This document shows positions 51,305 to 59,805 of a DNA stretch of 64,000 nucleotides, piece by piece. The DNA lies in assembly GCA_902826835.1 (NCBI GenBank), contig CADEGH010000002.1, positions 62,001 through 126,000 on the forward strand, read 5' to 3'. The position numbers were made by a program, and so were the translations under genes. The notes beneath the pieces are model-generated. The model worked only from the letters and a program-made list of their open reading frames with translations. It did no database searches and had not been told where the DNA came from. This DNA is from an uncultured bacterium (GTDB lineage Bacteria; Planctomycetota; GCA-002687715). How positions within the stretch are numbered: the first letter of the stretch is position 1; every line of letters begins with the position of its first letter.

Positions 51305-52828
51305 ATGCCTCGCAAACTCCTGTGCATCGTGGCCGCGCTGGCCCTCCTCTCGCAGACTCTTTTCGCGACCTGGTCGATCATCATCATCGACACCCGCACC
51401 GGTGAAATCGCGGTGGCCTCCGCGACCTGCCTCACCGGATTCGACCTCGAAGTCTTCTTGCCGGTGGTCGTCGTCGGAGCGGGCGCGGCCTGCGCCCAAT
51501 CGTTTGTCGACGTCACCGGGCAAAACCGCCTGCTCATCCGCAACCAGCTCATCGCCGGGACGGACCCCCAAGTCATCCTCGCGATGCTCGCGGCCCAAGA
51601 TCCTTCGCATCAGACCCGTCAATACGGAATCGTCGACCTGCAAGGCCGCGCCGTCGGATTCACGGGGAGCGGCGCCGGCGCGTGGGCCGGGCATCGCACC
51701 GGAACGCAAGGAACACTCGTCTACGCGATCCAGGGCAATGTGCTGACGGGCCTCCCGGTGGTCACCGCCGCCGAATCCGCGGTCCTGAACACCACCGGAG
51801 ATTTGGCCGCCAAACTGCTCGCCGGCATGCAAGCCGCCCGGGCGATGGGCGGCGACGGACGCTGCTCCTGCTCTCCATCGTCCCCGACGGCCTGTGGCGC
51901 TCCTCCGACCTCGTTCACGAAGTCCGCCGACTGCGGATTCATGATCGTCGCCAGGCAAGGCGATGTCAGTGGCCCCTGCAATTCCGGGTCAGGCTGTGCG
52001 GCAGGCACCTACTACATGGATCTGAACGTGGCCAATCAGGCCGCCAACTCACCCGATCCGGTCCTTCAGCTCCAGAGCTTGTTCACGACTTGGCGCACGA
52101 GCCTGATCGGTCGGCCGGATCATCACCTCTCCTCGGTCGTTCCACAGAGCTCGACCTTAGTGGCCAATGGCACGTCTCAAACGATGGTGACGGTCACCCT
52201 CCAAGACTGGCAGGGGCTGCCGGTGACGGCCGCCGGAAACTCCATCTTCGCGAGCGTCGACGGGAGCAGCACCAGCTCCGCCACGGTCGGACCCGCAACG
52301 AGTCTCGGGGGAGGCGTCTTCCAGTTCCTCGTCACGGCGGGAGCCTCGGTCGGCCAGGTGAACCTCCGAGTCTCCGTCATGACTCCCCAGGGATTTGTCC
52401 TGCTGTCGCCCCGTACTCCCCTCACCATGGTTGCCCCCGCTCTGATCCCGAGCAGCGGCACCCTGTCCGCGAGTGCCCCCGTCGGCGTGAATTTCCAACT
52501 CGCAGGCGGCACGTCGCGCGCCAACCGCAGCTACGCCCTCCTGGCGTCGGCGTCCGGGAGCAGCCCGGGACTCCTCATCCCGCCCGCCTCCCTGCTGTTC
52601 CCCCTGAACTTCGATGCCGTCACTCAAGGCTCGATCGATTGGGCCAACAGTGCGATCCTGCCCAACACGATCGGAGTTCTCTCGCCTCAAGGGCAAGCGA
52701 CGGCGAGCTTCCTGCCACCCCCCCAATTCTTGGCCCCGATCGTCGGCCAAACGCTCCATTGGGCTTGGGCCACTTTGAGCCCGGTGGATTACGCCTCCGA
52801 AGCGGTTGCGATCGCCATCGTGCCCTGA
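51305..52828 (+). CDS. Exported DUF1028 (Ntn-hydrolase-like) protein with C-terminal modules
   Basis: 507 residues. Signal peptide (LLCIVAALALLSQTLFA) directly followed by TWSIIIIDTRTGEIAVASAT, the start of the DUF1028 domain, to about 250 (LIRNQLIAGTDPQVILAM, YGIVDLQGRAVGFTGSGAG, TGDLAAKLLAGMQAARAMGG). DUF1028 belongs to the Ntn-hydrolase superfamily, where an N-terminal Thr/Ser/Cys is the nucleophile; cleavage after LFA would expose Thr22 in that position. A Cys-rich insert (GDGRCSCSPSSPTACG) is present. Residues ~285-370 form a Big-1-like Ig domain (STLVANGTSQTMVTVTLQDW), and the remainder is the shared C-terminal module (ASGSSPGLLIPPASLLF, IDWANSAILPNTIGVLSPQG). Extracellular; substrate unknown. 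Confidence 0.87.
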   Translation: MPRKLLCIVAALALLSQTLFATWSIIIIDTRTGEIAVASATCLTGFDLEVFLPVVVVGAGAACAQSFVDVTGQNRLLIRNQLIAGTDPQVILAMLAAQDPSHQTRQYGIVDLQGRAVGFTGSGAGAWAGHRTGTQGTLVYAIQGNVLTGLPVVTAAESAVLNTTGDLAAKLLAGMQAARAMGGDGRCSCSPSSPTACGAPPTSFTKSADCGFMIVARQGDVSGPCNSGSGCAAGTYYMDLNVANQAANSPDPVLQLQSLFTTWRTSLIGRPDHHLSSVVPQSSTLVANGTSQTMVTVTLQDWQGLPVTAAGNSIFASVDGSSTSSATVGPATSLGGGVFQFLVTAGASVGQVNLRVSVMTPQGFVLLSPRTPLTMVAPALIPSSGTLSASAPVGVNFQLAGGTSRANRSYALLASASGSSPGLLIPPASLLFPLNFDAVTQGSIDWANSAILPNTIGVLSPQGQATASFLPPPQFLAPIVGQTLHWAWATLSPVDYASEAVAIAIVP

Positions 52829-52829
52829 T

Positions 52830-54281
52830 TCACCAAGTGACGGTGACGCTGTTCGTCGTCGCCACCACCTGGTCCGAGCTGCCGAGCACCGCCCCCGCCA
52901 TCGTCAACTGCAAGGTGCCCACCGGAACACCGAGGCTGCTCAGGTCGACTCCGGCAGCCCCCATGCCGGCGGCATCGAGAGGGAGGAAAGGAAGGCCGAA
53001 GAAGATCCCCGCGAAGTTGTTCGGGAAGTCCAGCATCACGCTGCCGAGGATATCGAAGGGCATCGCAAAATAAGGTGCGCCTCCGGTGGGCCCCAATCCG
53101 ACCGGACTTCCCGCGTCGAGCGAGAGGAGCAGCACCGCAAGTTGATTGGCGTGGCTCGGAGCGATGACCACCGCCGTCACCAAGTCGGAAAGACGCTGTC
53201 CCTCGAATAGGAGCGGTGCCACATCGTTAGGGTCGCGGAACGACGTCCCGCGTCGCAGTTCCTCGGCGTTCGCGACGCCATCACCATCGTCGTCGAATTG
53301 AGAATCGACTTTCGCGGCGACCTTGTATCCGAAGGGGTCGCCACCGGAGGAGGTCGCAAAATTCATCGGCAGGTTGACCCGCCAATTCCCCGACAAGTCG
53401 ATTTGCCGCAGGGACGGGGTCGTGGATTCTTCCAACCACGCGGTCAGCCCGACGTCCGCGTGCAAAGACTGCCAGACGATTCCCGGCGGAAGGGGAATGG
53501 ACTGGATGTGACGTCGCTCCACCAAGTCGATCGCGAACAACTGGGTGGTTCCGAGCCCCCACAAGGTGCGGTCGCCATCGGCGCTGACGATGCGGAGGGG
53601 TTCGGGAAGTACCACAGTCCAAGGAGCCGAGGTGGCATCGGGCTGCACCACGACGCGGTTTTGGAGGGGAAACGAAGCCGCGACTCCCCCGGAGGCGAGA
53701 GCGGAGATGCTGAGGGGCCATCCCGGGGCCAGCGCCGCGAAAGAGACTGACGACACGACGTCGGCTTCGACTCTGCAGAGGCTGCCTTGCAGCCCGCTGC
53801 GAATCCAGATGACATCCCCGCCGACCTCGATTTCCGCCGGATCGGGCGCGATCACGAGGGGACTCGCCCAAGGGAGGCCGTCCAGGTTGCCGACAGTCAG
53901 GGTTCCGTCCCCGAACGCGCTCGTGGAGGAAACCACTGCAAAAGACCCGTCCGCCAGCCGCGCCGCCGCTCTCAGCCCCGGGGCCGGGTAGCTCACGCTG
54001 CGCCCGGTTGCGGGATCCACCCGCCAGATGAGGTCGGCCAGTGGGTCGGCCACGACGACCCGCCCGCCTCGCGGGTCAGGGATGATGAAGCTCGGGCTCG
54101 AGATGGGAACCTCAAGCGTTTCGAGGGAACTCCCGTCGAGAGCCACGCGCTGGAAAACCGTGGGAAACCCGAGGGTGGTCAGCCCTGAGAGCCAGCCCGC
54201 AGCCGGAAGCTGCCCTGAGACCTGACCCGCGAGGATCAGGAGCAGGGCAGATCGGAGGGTGGAGCGGAGGCTAATCATCAT
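52830..54281 (-). CDS. Exported propeller-like protein with EF-hand-like Ca loop
   Basis: 483 residues. Signal peptide (RSALLLILAGQVSGQ). The body has short repeating beta elements (FIIPDPRGGRVVVADPLADL, IWRVDPATGRSV, LWGLGTTQLFAIDLVERRH) like a beta-propeller, then an EF-hand or thrombospondin-type calcium loop DDDGDGVANAEELRRGT, and the shared C-terminal module from about 365 (LAVLLLSLDAGSPVGLGPTG, FLPLDAAGMGAAGVDLSSLG). Convergent with the DUF1028 gene with a single base between stops. Function unknown; likely surface or matrix. Confidence 0.8.
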   Translation of the reverse strand: MMISLRSTLRSALLLILAGQVSGQLPAAGWLSGLTTLGFPTVFQRVALDGSSLETLEVPISSPSFIIPDPRGGRVVVADPLADLIWRVDPATGRSVSYPAPGLRAAARLADGSFAVVSSTSAFGDGTLTVGNLDGLPWASPLVIAPDPAEIEVGGDVIWIRSGLQGSLCRVEADVVSSVSFAALAPGWPLSISALASGGVAASFPLQNRVVVQPDATSAPWTVVLPEPLRIVSADGDRTLWGLGTTQLFAIDLVERRHIQSIPLPPGIVWQSLHADVGLTAWLEESTTPSLRQIDLSGNWRVNLPMNFATSSGGDPFGYKVAAKVDSQFDDDGDGVANAEELRRGTSFRDPNDVAPLLFEGQRLSDLVTAVVIAPSHANQLAVLLLSLDAGSPVGLGPTGGAPYFAMPFDILGSVMLDFPNNFAGIFFGLPFLPLDAAGMGAAGVDLSSLGVPVGTLQLTMAGAVLGSSDQVVATTNSVTVTW

Positions 54282-54424
54282 CGAGTCTCGTTGCTTCGTA
54301 GGATGGCGCCGCGATCAGACTTTGCGCCAAATTGTCACGCTTTTCTTGAGGCCCTTGCGGGTTTTCCTGGTCCAAGCCTGGCCCAGCTACCGTGGGCCCG
54401 ACGAACTCGGTCCTCCTACCCCCT

Positions 54425-54781
54425 ATGACTCAATACGAGTGGACTCGCGCCCTACAATCTCGGCCCGACCTCGTCGGATTCTGGCGGTTCCCGGCCGGCG
54501 TCGGCCCTTTTCCATGGTGCGCGATCCTGCTCCTAACTCCTGAGGAGTGGCGGGGTTCCGGCGTGGAGCGGAGACGGAGGGAGGCGGCGGACCGGCTGAG
54601 CCTCCGCTACGAACGGCTCGGGATAGCCACTTTCCTGGTCGGCAGCCTCGACGCCCAAGAAGCGGTGACCATCGGGGAGTCCGCCGCCGCCCACCCCCTG
54701 GCGTCTCGAAGGCGCCGGCTCCAGGTGGTCGTACCTTTTGAACACGCCGTCCCGGCGGAGCCGATCCTGCCGCCGGCCTGA
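54425..54781 (+). CDS. Small hypothetical protein
   Basis: 118 residues from ATG 54425 (MTQYEWTRALQSRPDLVGFW); an ATG at 54392 in the same frame is less likely. Arg/Glu-rich, soluble (RRRREAADRLSLRYERLGIA), with RRRRLQVVVPFEHAV near the end. I do not recognise it. The TGA directly abuts the TAA of the convergent VCBS gene, without overlap. The coding potential is moderate; it fills what would otherwise be a 500-bp gap. Confidence 0.5.
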   Translation: MTQYEWTRALQSRPDLVGFWRFPAGVGPFPWCAILLLTPEEWRGSGVERRRREAADRLSLRYERLGIATFLVGSLDAQEAVTIGESAAAHPLASRRRRLQVVVPFEHAVPAEPILPPA

Positions 54782-57295
54782 TTACGGCTGGATCGTGAGG
54801 GAGTCCAGGCCGGAGAGCCGGGGAAGGTCCCAAAAGACGGCTTGGAAGTGGAGCGACAGTCCAAGGAATGCCGGCAGCAGGGGGACCGATGCCGAGACCC
54901 GAGCCCGGCCGGCCGGATCGGCAAAACCGTTGGCGAGGGGGATCAGCGTGGCGGGGTCTATGAACACCGTCCCGAAGGGCGGGAACGGGAAGTCCACCCG
55001 CCCCGGGGAGAGGAAGAGTGAGAACGCCGAACCGGGCGTCGATCCCAGCGCGAACTCGACCGGGCGACCCAATCGAGCGGGGCGATCACGCAGCAGTTGG
55101 TGCCGCACATCCAGGATGTCGAAGTCGAGATCGATATCCCCGTCCCGGTCGACGTCGGCCGGACGCGCCAGCCGGCGGCCCCCATTGGGTGGGAAGGGAC
55201 TCGACTCGACCAGCGTGAAGATCCCGAATCCGTTGTTGCTGTAGATCGCCACCTGCGATGCGCCGGAGTATACGAGATCCACGCTGCCGTCCTGGTCGAC
55301 GTCGCCCGCAAACTCCGGGTTCCAGACGTTCGTGCCATTGACGAGGCTCGGTACGAAGAGGTTGTTGGTCAAATTGAGAATGAGCGTGGTGCCGATCACG
55401 AAGTCCGGGCGCCCGTCACCGTTGAAGTCGTTCACCAGGATCTTCCCGCTGACCACATTGGGGAATGCAGGGTTGGGCGAGAAGTTACCGAATCCGTCGT
55501 TGATCAGGAGCCGGCTGAAAATCGTATTGGGGAATTGGTTCGCCGGGCCGGCCGCCACGAGCACATCCTGGTCTCCATCCGAGTCGTAGTCCACCGGATG
55601 GGCCGCGCCAATGGCCGGTCCGGTTGCGAGCACCGAAGGCGTGAAGGCGAACCCACCTTGATTGGTCAAGAGTTCGAGCGGCACCCCCGCGTTGATGCTG
55701 TGCACCAAGATCAGGTCCGTGTCCCCGTCGTTCTCCCGATCGAAGGGGATCACTGCGGCGAGCGCTCCCCGGGGGGGCAAGGTGGCCGCAATCGAGAAGT
55801 TGAGGTTGCCATCGTTCCGCAGGATGCGGCCAGGGCCGGCGAGACTCGGAGCGGACACCGAGACGTTCGCGACGAACAGGTCGAGATCCTGGTCTCCGTC
55901 GAGATCAATGGGCTCGGCGAAGCTCCCCCCCAATGGAACCAAGGGGCCAACCGGCGGCACCGAGCTCGGCGCGAGATTCCAACGCGCGCCCCCTTCATTC
56001 AGACCGAAGAGAATCTGGTCATGCCGATATGCGAGCGACACGGTGTCCAGGAACCCATCACCGTTCAGGTCGCCCAACCGATGATTGCCCGAGTCCAAGC
56101 CCGGAGGAATCGGACTCGTGAGCTCCAAGAACGCGCCAATTCCCGGGTTGAGCAGGACGCGACTCCCCGGACCGACCAGATCTGGGCGAGCATCGCCATC
56201 GATGTCGACTGCGAAGGGACGCGCCGGAGAAATCTGGTTCGAGGTCAGCGCAGGAGCGGGAGGAGGGCCGAAGGCCTGGAGCCCCCCGGTCCAAGTTCCG
56301 GCCGACCAATCGTGGACGCGGACCAGTGCTCCATCCTCGACCAGAATCAACTCCGTATCCGAGTCCCCATTCCAGTCGAGGCATCGGCACTCCACGAAGG
56401 TGGCCGCACTATTCACCCCGGGTTGGGCGACAAAAGTGCCGCTGCCTTGATTGACGAGAAGGTCGCCCGGCATCGCGTCCCGAGCGAGGTAGAGATCCGG
56501 CCGCCCGTCGCCCGTTATGTCTCCGAGCGCGGCATCGGTCCAACCGCCCGCCAGCCCGGGCATACTCACCACGATCGTATTGAAGGCCAATGCTGGTCCC
56601 TGCCTCAGTACGACCACGCCACCAGCGTGGGAAACCGGAACGAAGCCCTCGCGTTGGACACACACGATGTCCAAGAGGGCATCACCGTCGACGTCTGCCA
56701 CAAAAGTATGGGTGGCTGCTAGCGCGGCGCTCGCGGTGACCACCGGTGCAAAAGTCCATCCTCCGAGATTACGGAGAATGCGCGGTGGCCCGCCTAGAGT
56801 GAACACCCCGAATGGTCCCGCGGGGTTGGGAATGATCGACGTGAGAATGAAATCGTCCCAACCATCGCCATCGAGATCCGCCGCCACGGGTCGAAGGAGC
56901 GCGTCGCCGAGCCCGAATCCGAGACTCAAGAACCCGGCAATGGGAATCGACGTCGCTCCCGTCGGACCGAAGGCCACCGCTCGGAGCGTGGGACCAATCG
57001 AGAAGATCAAGTCGTCGTAGCCGTTGCGATCGAAGTCGGCCACCGCGAACGCGACGGGTGTGGTTTGGAGGGGCACCTCGGCAGGCCATACGATCGTGAC
57101 GCCCGCCCGAAAGCTCCCGTCGCCGTTGCCGAGGAACAAGCGCCCACCCACTTCGATCAAGTCCGAAAAGCCGTCGCCGTCAAAATCACCCGCGACGGGG
57201 GACACCGACCTCGGGAGGATCCCATCGGCCCGCTGAAAGGTCTGACCGAATAACAACGGGGCGCTTACCAGAACCACCGAGAGTGCAGTTCGCAT
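54782..57295 (-). CDS. Exported FG-GAP/VCBS repeat protein
   Basis: 837 residues from ATG 57295; signal peptide MRTALSVVLVSAPLLFGQ. About a dozen repeats with Ca-binding D-x-D/N-x-D/N-G motifs: DFDGDGFSDLIEVG, DFDRNGYDDLIF, DLDGDGWDDFILTS, DVDGDALLDIVC, DITGDGRPDLYLAR, DIDGDARPDLVG, DLNGDGFLDTVSL, DLDGDQDLDLFVAN, DYDSDGDQDVLVAA, DFNGDGRPDFVIGT, DVDQDGSVDLVYSG, DVDRDGDIDLDF. These make integrin-alpha-like propellers. The last ~100 residues (FALGSTPGSAFSLFLSPG, LSLHFQAVFWDLPRLSGL) are the shared C-terminal module. Likely surface-associated. No clear Shine-Dalgarno. Confidence 0.9.
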   Translation of the reverse strand: MRTALSVVLVSAPLLFGQTFQRADGILPRSVSPVAGDFDGDGFSDLIEVGGRLFLGNGDGSFRAGVTIVWPAEVPLQTTPVAFAVADFDRNGYDDLIFSIGPTLRAVAFGPTGATSIPIAGFLSLGFGLGDALLRPVAADLDGDGWDDFILTSIIPNPAGPFGVFTLGGPPRILRNLGGWTFAPVVTASAALAATHTFVADVDGDALLDIVCVQREGFVPVSHAGGVVVLRQGPALAFNTIVVSMPGLAGGWTDAALGDITGDGRPDLYLARDAMPGDLLVNQGSGTFVAQPGVNSAATFVECRCLDWNGDSDTELILVEDGALVRVHDWSAGTWTGGLQAFGPPPAPALTSNQISPARPFAVDIDGDARPDLVGPGSRVLLNPGIGAFLELTSPIPPGLDSGNHRLGDLNGDGFLDTVSLAYRHDQILFGLNEGGARWNLAPSSVPPVGPLVPLGGSFAEPIDLDGDQDLDLFVANVSVSAPSLAGPGRILRNDGNLNFSIAATLPPRGALAAVIPFDRENDGDTDLILVHSINAGVPLELLTNQGGFAFTPSVLATGPAIGAAHPVDYDSDGDQDVLVAAGPANQFPNTIFSRLLINDGFGNFSPNPAFPNVVSGKILVNDFNGDGRPDFVIGTTLILNLTNNLFVPSLVNGTNVWNPEFAGDVDQDGSVDLVYSGASQVAIYSNNGFGIFTLVESSPFPPNGGRRLARPADVDRDGDIDLDFDILDVRHQLLRDRPARLGRPVEFALGSTPGSAFSLFLSPGRVDFPFPPFGTVFIDPATLIPLANGFADPAGRARVSASVPLLPAFLGLSLHFQAVFWDLPRLSGLDSLTIQP

Positions 57296-57371
57296 GCTGC
57301 GAGTGTACGGGCGGAGGAGGTGCTTTGCGCGCGAAAAAAATACCAGTTCGTGATCATGACCACGCACGCGT

Positions 57372-59567
57372 TCACTGGGTGGCCGCGAGCTGAACCGTGA
57401 TGGTCGCGACGCCCTGTTGCAGGCGCTTGCCGCTGCCGACCAGTTTGCCGCTGCGCAAATCGTAGTTGTAGACCAGGGATTCCAGGGGCCCTTCTTCGCG
57501 GATCGTCGCAATTTTCCCGTCGGAACCGACCAACGTGGTGCGCACGCGAGTAATGGCGTCTTCATCGAGAATTCGGCCCGCGGGAATCCGCGCCAGCGCC
57601 GCCGGCGCGCAGTGAATTCCACCGATCAGACCGGGGCCGATGACGAGATCCGACGACTCCGTGGTCGGCTGGGAATATCCGGTTGAAAGACGCCACTGAA
57701 ACTTTCCGGTGGCAAATCCGTCTTGGTGATTCTGCACACTGATTCCGGCGTCGACGCGCCAGGGCGGCATGTCGATCCCCCCGGGAATCTGGTTGTGGTA
57801 CGTGCCCGAGAAGCCGAACTCCCGACCGGCCTGAATCCAGTCGGGAAGCGGCGCCCGACGCCACGGCAAATCGAGCTCACGGAACGCGAGAAGGCGCAGC
57901 ACCACGATCGTGGTCTGCCCGCGCGCTCCGCTCACTCTTCCGCTGTTCGGATCGATCGTGGAAACTCCCGCGCCGGTGAGAGCCGACGAATAGGAGATGC
58001 ACAACCCGGTCTTCGTGTCGTAAGTGTGGCGGGTCGTTCCGTAGCCCGTTGTCACCTTCATCGTGACGGAGTCGTGCACGCGCCCCTCCATCGGATAGGG
58101 ACCACGAATGATGGTCATGCCGCCCTGATCTCCGGGCTGCATAGTCGCCAGCTTGGCGGGGTGAATCCAGTATTCCCCAAGCGTCTCGCGGTTGCCGATG
58201 AGGGATCCGATCGACGCGATGTAGGTGGACCCGGTTTGCGCGTCGGCCAGCACGTAATTGCGCACTTCGACGCCCATTCCCTCGGGACTGACCCCGGCCA
58301 CGTTCAGTTGCAAATAGCCGGCGGAAGCCGTTCCCTGCTGCGCCACGTCCGAAAAGCGCTTGCCCGTGGCGGGGTCGTACCAATTGCCTTGATCGTCTTC
58401 CTTCAGGCTGGAGTTGACCGACGGCGAAGAACTCGAACCCAAGTACCAGGTAATGCGCGTGCCCGGAGTCACCCATTCGGGAAAGCCGTGGTCCGCTCCC
58501 GCAGGCATGAGGGGCGTCGTGGCAGCCGCCGGGGGCGGGCCCGGCGCGCGCTCTTCGGCTGCGCCGCCCGGGATCGCGGGGCGGCCAAGGCTCGACACAT
58601 CGATCCGCTGGAGAACGAAGTCGAGCACTTCCTTCTCGGTCTCGACCGTGACCGTGACGAGGCTGCCGATCGGGCCGCCGATGCGACCCACCACTTCCTC
58701 CGGAGCCACTCCCTGCACGGATCGTCCGTCAACCGCGCGCACGATCGCACCCACTGGGACTTTGCTCTTGCCCGCCGGAGAGTTCGGATGAACCTGCCGC
58801 ACCACGAGCTCGCCCTGATCATTCGGCAAGAGGGCCAAGCCGACGCCCCCCCGCACTTCCGAGGAAGGCACCGTGGGAACCGCGGGAGGCGGGGCAATCG
58901 GGGACTCCCCCGCGACCCTCGACAACTCGTAAGTCTCACCGGCACTTTTCAGCACCAACTTGCCTCGCTTCATGCGAGCTTCGAAAGCGACGTTCTCCTT
59001 GCCGACGAGAAAGCTGCCCTTCAGCACGCCCTTCTCTTCTTGAGCATGACAGGGCGAGGCCAGGCCCTCGAAAGTGATCGACCCCCAAAGCGGGTATTGA
59101 TCGTTCGGAGCGAGTTCGAGGGTGATCGTCCCGTCGGTGAATCGTCCGTAGAACTCCGAGCCCTTGCCCTTCTTGCCTCCGCCCTCGAGCGGCCCTGCGG
59201 GCGGTGCGGCCCCTCCACCCTGTTTTTCGAGCGTGTAGGTCTCACCACCGCTCGTGAGGCGGAGGGACTTCCCGTCGAACTTGGCCGAGAAGTCGTACTT
59301 CTCGGTACCCACCTCGAACTGACCCTCCAGCGTGCCACGCCGGTCGGTCGCCACGGCTTTGTACCGATTGGCTTCGAAATGCAGCCAACCCGCGTAGCGC
59401 CCAGCGGTCGCCTCGGCCGCCAGCTCGAGTCGGATGTCTTTGCCGACAAAGTTGCCGGCAAACGGCGAGTCGTGGCCCGACTTCTTGGCCAACGGGTTTT
59501 GTCCCAGGGCCAAGCCCGCGACCAGGAGCCAAAGCGCGCCGCCAATCAGTTTCGATGAAGTGTGCAT
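57372..59567 (-). CDS. Exported protein with two beta-barrel-like repeats and a PDZ domain
   Basis: 731 residues. Signal peptide (LIGGALWLLVAGLALGQ). Two ~75-residue repeats (FAGNFVGKDIRLELAAEATA to GETYTLEK, and FYGRFTDGTITLELAPNDQY to GETYELSR) share a G-F---G--I-LEL start and a LRLTSGGETY/LVLKSAGETY end. A PDZ domain follows (~243-310: GVGLALLPNDQGELVVRQVH, GAIVRAVDGRSVQGV), then an unrecognised ~380-residue domain (WYDPATGKRFSDVAQQGT, GLCISYSSALTGAG, FGFSGTYHNQIPGGIDMPPW). There is no protease triad. Probably a periplasmic protein-binding factor; the PDZ may bind C-termini of exported proteins. Confidence 0.82.
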   Translation of the reverse strand: MHTSSKLIGGALWLLVAGLALGQNPLAKKSGHDSPFAGNFVGKDIRLELAAEATAGRYAGWLHFEANRYKAVATDRRGTLEGQFEVGTEKYDFSAKFDGKSLRLTSGGETYTLEKQGGGAAPPAGPLEGGGKKGKGSEFYGRFTDGTITLELAPNDQYPLWGSITFEGLASPCHAQEEKGVLKGSFLVGKENVAFEARMKRGKLVLKSAGETYELSRVAGESPIAPPPAVPTVPSSEVRGGVGLALLPNDQGELVVRQVHPNSPAGKSKVPVGAIVRAVDGRSVQGVAPEEVVGRIGGPIGSLVTVTVETEKEVLDFVLQRIDVSSLGRPAIPGGAAEERAPGPPPAAATTPLMPAGADHGFPEWVTPGTRITWYLGSSSSPSVNSSLKEDDQGNWYDPATGKRFSDVAQQGTASAGYLQLNVAGVSPEGMGVEVRNYVLADAQTGSTYIASIGSLIGNRETLGEYWIHPAKLATMQPGDQGGMTIIRGPYPMEGRVHDSVTMKVTTGYGTTRHTYDTKTGLCISYSSALTGAGVSTIDPNSGRVSGARGQTTIVVLRLLAFRELDLPWRRAPLPDWIQAGREFGFSGTYHNQIPGGIDMPPWRVDAGISVQNHQDGFATGKFQWRLSTGYSQPTTESSDLVIGPGLIGGIHCAPAALARIPAGRILDEDAITRVRTTLVGSDGKIATIREEGPLESLVYNYDLRSGKLVGSGKRLQQGVATITVQLAATQ

Positions 59568-59805
59568 CGGAGTGTGCTTTCCGGGTCCAGCGTCGCCCCT
59601 TCGGGCGCCTCGCAGGGCCTCACCCTACCCCACGCAAGCCGACTCGCCTCCCCCTCACGGAAAGACCGAATTTTCCCAATCGCCCAAGCCGAACCGGATC
59701 GCCCTCGTCACCTGGCGGTAGCGCGGACCGTCTCTGCGGCGACAGGATTGCCGTTCATTTCGTCGCGGTCCACCGATTGCACACGCTCCCACCAGCGAGA
59801 AGTCC

